Assembly: GCF_025024155.1 (NCBI RefSeq)
Contig: NW_026251710.1
Location: forward strand, 806,001-870,000
From: Gamsiella multidivaricata
Lineage: Eukaryota > Mortierellomycota > Mortierellomycetes > Mortierellales > Mortierellaceae
Reading direction: 5' to 3'
Length of the DNA: 64,000 bases
Made by a program: the position numbers and the translations under genes. The notes beneath the pieces are model-generated. The model saw only the letters and a program-made list of their open reading frames with translations. It did no database searches and was not told the origin of the DNA. Each line of letters starts with the position of its first letter. Within the stretch, counting starts at the first letter, position 1. Below are positions 62,038 to 64,000 of this stretch, piece after piece.

Positions 62038-62994
62038 TTACTCATGGAAGTTGCGAGATTCGCGATGGTTTCTGGGTGTATTTTTTCTCCATTCCTCATG
62101 ACGGGCGGCTATAATCTCTTCTTTGTTAGTTGGTCTTCTAGAACGACGGTTGAGACGATTCTTGAGAATTGACCAGATGTGCTCGATGGGGTCGAGATCA
62201 GGAGAATCAACTGGCCACCTCATCTTCTGAACGCCGTTCCTCAATTGTTCGCGTGCTTACTTGCATGAACTGGCGCGTTATCTTCCATGAAAAGGACGTT
62301 CTTCACTTGCGGTATGAACCTCTTCAATTCCTTCTCATACACCGTGTTGATGAACCTCGGCCCTTTATTGTTGTCGCCGTCGATAATGACAAGATTTGAT
62401 TTTTTCCCTCCCGCGATTGCTCCCCATACCATAATTTTTCGTTCCTCCACTTTGAGGACGAGGTTAGATGTTCTCTGGATGATGCTTCTCTTCTTTAGTA
62501 CGCCAGATGCGGATCGTCCTGAAGTCTTTGTCTATTTCGAAGCAAGACTCGTCAGACCAAATGACTCTTTCCCAGTCAATTCACGTCCACTTTTCTTTGT
62601 CTCGCGCAAATGCTAATCGGGCTTCAACATACCTTGGCTCTAAACGAGGTTTCTTGACGGCAACGCGACAAAAGATTCCACTGTTATGAAGAACTCTGCG
62701 TATTGTGTTTTTGGAAACAGGCTTGGGCGACTCTGCAACAATCTCTTGAAGAGTCATACGGTTATCGCTCTTGACCTTGTTGACAAGCTGCTCGACGTCC
62801 AATTTTCCAAGAATTGGTGGTCTTCCCGATTGCTTCTTGGGAACAACGGTGCCATCTTTATCCCACTTTTTTACGATCGAAAGGACTGTCTTGATGCTGA
62901 GATTGTGTTTTTTGGCAATGTTGGATGGGGTCATACCAGCCTCGTGAGCTTCAATGATACGACCCTTGAGTTCGACAGAATGGTGTTTGGGCAT
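62038..62994 (-). pseudogene. Broken Tc1-like transposase (DDE)
   Basis: Minus strand from ATG at 62994. An N-terminal helix-turn-helix (MTPSNIAKKHNLSIKTV) and the GRPP linker motif lead to the catalytic core. First Asp in VIWSDESCF, second Asp in FMEDNAPVH, third acid in SPDLDPIEHIW, with spacing consistent with DD34E. Three lesions interrupt the frame: an in-frame TGA at 62581-62583, a frameshift near 62465 and another near 62250. The copy cannot make a full transposase by normal translation. All three catalytic residues are still recognisable, so it decayed fairly recently. Confidence 0.9.
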
Positions 62995-63100
62995 GGTGGT
63001 GGAGTGCTGGAGTGATGGAGTGAAAGAGAGATAGTGACGAAGAGGTTTTACAATGACTTATTGAATTAGTCTATGAGCTCATTTCAGTCGTATTCTAATC

Positions 63101-63130
63101 CTTAGTCTCATAATTTTTGGGAGGGCACTG
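63101..63130 (-). repeat. Right terminal inverted repeat of the Tc1/mariner element
   Basis: Reads CAGTGCCCTCCC from 63130 on the minus strand and is followed by TA at 63131-63132. Confidence 0.92.
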
Positions 63131-63893
63131 TAGTCTAACCCTGTTATAGTCATCAGAGTCGTTTCAAACTAAATACAAATAATAAATTATTGGTCGTCAT
63201 CTCTGCTATTATTCACCTACACGCTACTGAGAGACTTCGCCTGGAGTAAGACGTTTTTTTTTCAGCTCTCGACTTTACAGGGCCCCCAAAGACTCAGGTT
63301 AGATATTCGAGGAAAGAGAACTGAAGAATGTCGCGTGCAAGACCTATTTTAGCACCTACATGTTCACGGAGTCGTTTACAGCAGCACTTGATCCAGAGCC
63401 GATAGGAGGGGTCGAACTTTCCCCATTGTGGTCGCTCGACCTTCAGTTGTCTGCAGCACAGTTATGTAGTCATTTTATGGATGGGATAGAACGCACGGGG
63501 CATATTCTTAGAGCAAGTTAAGGATGATCCAAGAGATCATGAACGACGAAGTATGATCCCTCTGGATGATCTGCTTCTGTAGTATACGTGCAACGAGCGG
63601 ATACTTGATAAACTACGGGGGGGGGGGGGGCTATGGGAAGATAGGATTAGGATTTTTTGTGGATCGTCGCTGGAAGCAGATACTTTCCAGAATATCGAGG
63701 ATGTTTCTTATGCACACAAAACCCCCCTCCTCAAGGAGCTACACTTCTCCTGCCCTCTCATATCATGTAAATACATGGCACATTAACGGCTTTTCAAGGC
63801 CCCATTCTATGGTTTCCAAGGTTTTATTCAGCCCTGGGAAGTAAAGTACGCTGCTGCGAAACAGAAACTGTATATATAGAGCATCCCAGACAG
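63131..63893. other. Region without a supported gene, right of the transposon
   Basis: No recognisable coding content. It includes a G14 run at 63617-63630 and a TATATATA at about 63871-63878 that could serve the partial gene at the right edge. Confidence 0.5.
63617..63630 (+). repeat. G14 homopolymer
   Basis: Fourteen consecutive G on the plus strand, outside any supported gene. Confidence 0.85.
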
Positions 63894-64000
63894 ATGTATG
63901 TACCATGCTACGATGCCGTGTATTCTACTGGGATCTTGGGGTCCAAGAACGCCAGCCAGTCCGAGTGCGATGTCGGCAAGAGTCCCATCGAGTTTAACTT
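63894..64000 (+). CDS. Possible N-terminal part of an alpha-carbonic anhydrase (runs off the window)
   Basis: From an ATG at 63894 the frame stays open to the window end (about 35 codons) and contains YSTGILGSKNA followed by SECDVGKSPIEFN. Alpha-carbonic anhydrases have near their start a G-x-x-G-P-x-x-W-type segment and then C-x-x-G-x-x-QSPI-[DN]-[IL]. The conserved Cys, Gly, Ser, Pro and Ile are here in order and spacing. The zinc-binding His residues would lie outside the window. No signal peptide precedes this motif from the chosen ATG, so the true start may be on an upstream exon. The evidence is short and the call tentative. Confidence 0.35.
   Translation, partial: MYVPCYDAVYSTGILGSKNASQSECDVGKSPIEFN

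Larger units (their letters stand above)
61927..63130 (-). mobile_element. Tc1/mariner DNA transposon (1,204 bp, inactive)
   Basis: The element is bounded by inverted repeats of about 30 bp, both starting CAGTGCCCTCCCAAAAA, at 61927-61957 and 63101-63130. They differ by one A in the A-run and one further base. It is flanked on each side by TA, the target duplication of this superfamily. Length, terminal sequence and the internal broken transposase all agree with a Tc1-like element. It is oriented so that its transposase reads on the minus strand. Confidence 0.93.

Noticed and set aside
63360..63440. B-box-like GTTCGACCCC on the minus strand
   Set aside because: No A-box at a proper distance and no cloverleaf could be drawn.

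Overview
This window comes from a eukaryotic nuclear genome, almost certainly a fungus and probably an early-diverging one (Mucoromycota, Mortierella-like). That placement is inferred from the gene set (midasin, a fungal IQGAP, Mvp1 sorting nexin, low-molecular-weight thioredoxin reductase, an animal-type phosphatidylserine synthase) and from gene structure. Genes have many short GT-AG introns, T-rich introns with long T homopolymers, TATA-like promoters and AATAAA polyadenylation signals. No bacterial-style operons, rRNA, convincing tRNA or CRISPR were seen. All spliced models below were built by hand from reading-frame continuity; every one of them totals a multiple of three.

Layout. 0-3.9 kb: gene-poor, with a retropepsin-like fragment, a weak candidate exon and a striking cysteine-rich reading frame. 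4.1-27 kb: intron-rich core genes: a Sec14-like CRAL-TRIO/GOLD protein (+), thioredoxin reductase with a second in-frame start (+), sorting nexin Mvp1 (+), an IQGAP/Rng2 scaffold (-, convergent with Mvp1), a 94-residue two-helix membrane protein (-), a CCX/NCLX-type cation/Ca2+ exchanger (+) and a base-exchange type phosphatidylserine synthase (+). 27.4-45.1 kb: the giant midasin/Rea1 gene (5,537 residues, 11 exons). 45.3-48.8 kb: an unrecognised 718-residue protein with a membrane segment at each end. 48.8-53.1 kb: no supported gene. 53.1-55.9 kb: a four-finger C2H2 transcription factor with a long, probably spliced leader.

56-64 kb looks different. It is gene-poor and holds two unspliced genes for multi-pass membrane proteins, facing each other. 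One carries a HET-like (heterokaryon-incompatibility-type) domain behind three predicted membrane helices and an N-terminal 12-residue tandem repeat. This stretch also holds a dead Tc1/mariner element (1.2 kb, TIRs, TA duplication) and, at the right edge, what may be the start of an alpha-carbonic anhydrase.

Functionally the core genes concern membrane lipid and endosome traffic (Sec14-like, PS synthase, Mvp1), redox, Ca2+ transport, cytokinesis/actin (IQGAP) and 60S ribosome assembly (midasin). They are ordinary housekeeping neighbours with no evident shared regulation. The most interesting candidate for an undescribed system is the pair of intronless membrane proteins at 56.2-60.3 kb.
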